Below the pieces are notes generated by a model. The model did not search any database. It saw only the letters and a program-made list of their open reading frames with translations, and was not told the DNA's origin. Positions 5,829-6,152 of a stretch of 6,152 nt of DNA are shown here, piece by piece. Each line of letters starts with the position of its first letter. Position 1 is the stretch's first letter. Source of the DNA: Flavobacteriales bacterium (lineage in GTDB: Bacteria > Bacteroidota > Bacteroidia > Flavobacteriales_D > CANHHI01); contig CANHHI010000098.1 in NCBI GenBank assembly GCA_947460225.1, positions 1-6,152 on the forward strand, read 5' to 3'. A program made the translations under genes and the position numbers.

Positions 5829-6152
5829 TTACGTATTTTTCTTTTTGGTACAAATCACTTGATTTTGAAAAGGCAATTTAATGCTGTCATAAGCATTCCA
5901 TTCGGTGCTGGAAAAGCCTTTGAGGTATAATTTTTTGAGTTTTTGCAAACGTTCTTTGGATTTTTGCAGGTCTCCCAATTCAATGATGTGCATGCCAACT
6001 TTTCCGTAAAGGTATAGATTTTCTCGCTCGTCTAAATAGATTTGCTCAATTTGCGCTTGTAAAAAATCATCTCTTTGCAAATCTTTCACACTGGCAATTA
6101 AACGGGAAATGAGTTGTGGCTTGGGTTTATCCATGCTGGGCAGATTGCCCGT
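5829..6152 (-). CDS. ftsQ: Cell division protein FtsQ, C-terminal part (cut by right edge)
   Basis: The open frame continues past the right edge, so the 107 visible residues (starting TGNLPSMDKP) are the end of a longer protein; the Met at 6134 is internal, not a start. FtsQ/DivIB is a single-pass membrane protein whose extracytoplasmic beta domain connects early and late divisome proteins. The visible part fits the end of that domain in Bacteroidota: an LP segment, the helix SRLIASVKDLQRDDFLQAQI, strands around LYLYGKVGMHIIELGD, a Lys/Leu-rich helix, then STEWNAYDSIKLPFQNQVICTKKK. The transmembrane helix and POTRA domain lie outside the window. Sequence alone is poorly conserved in this family; the position directly before ftsA, one base from its ATG, makes the call firm. 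Confidence 0.88.
   Translation of the reverse strand, partial: TGNLPSMDKPKPQLISRLIASVKDLQRDDFLQAQIEQIYLDERENLYLYGKVGMHIIELGDLQKSKERLQKLKKLYLKGFSSTEWNAYDSIKLPFQNQVICTKKKNT

Noticed and set aside
5421..5930. Plus-strand 169-residue open frame across the ftsA-ftsQ junction
   Set aside because: Antisense to two well-supported genes, Cys/Ser/Met-rich and without family features.

Overview
The window looks like a chromosomal fragment of a member of the Bacteroidota (Bacteroidetes). The reasons are the moderately AT-rich sequence, the gene order ftsQ-ftsA-ftsZ-yqeY, the Bacteroidota-style FtsZ tail ending FLHDNVD, a bTHX-type small ribosomal protein, the lack of clear Shine-Dalgarno sites, and three exact copies of TAACTTTG. 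That octamer fits the Bacteroidota -7 promoter consensus TAnnTTTG. The genus cannot be told from this sequence.

Left edge and divergent regulatory region (1-344): a leftward gene begins at 53 and runs off the window; only its signal-peptide-like first 17 codons are visible. It faces away from dnaB across about 290 AT-rich bases. These hold one -7 box per strand, two perfect palindromes, and a run of TTGAA/TTCAA pentamers spaced near 10 or 21 bp apart, just upstream of and reaching into the dnaB promoter.

Rightward unit (345-2456): dnaB, the replicative helicase, probably starts at a TTG codon. A gene follows whose first ~22 residues match the ribosomal protein bTHX and whose remaining ~140 residues are a histone-H1-like Lys/Ala/Thr repeat tail. 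A strong hairpin terminator, probably working in both directions, ends the unit.

Leftward division cluster (2479-6152, transcribed right to left): the C-terminal part of ftsQ (cut by the right edge), ftsA, ftsZ and a YqeY/GatB-domain gene. ftsQ-ftsA and ftsZ-yqeY are nearly abutting. The 121-bp ftsA-ftsZ gap holds its own -7 box between two inverted repeats, so ftsZ is probably also transcribed separately.

Together the genes are housekeeping: helicase loading and unwinding at the fork, a ribosome-linked basic protein, and divisome assembly (FtsZ ring, FtsA membrane anchor, FtsQ scaffold). I see no mobile element, CRISPR array, tRNA, rRNA or defence system. The least ordinary items are the bTHX/H1-like fusion and the structured intergenic regions.
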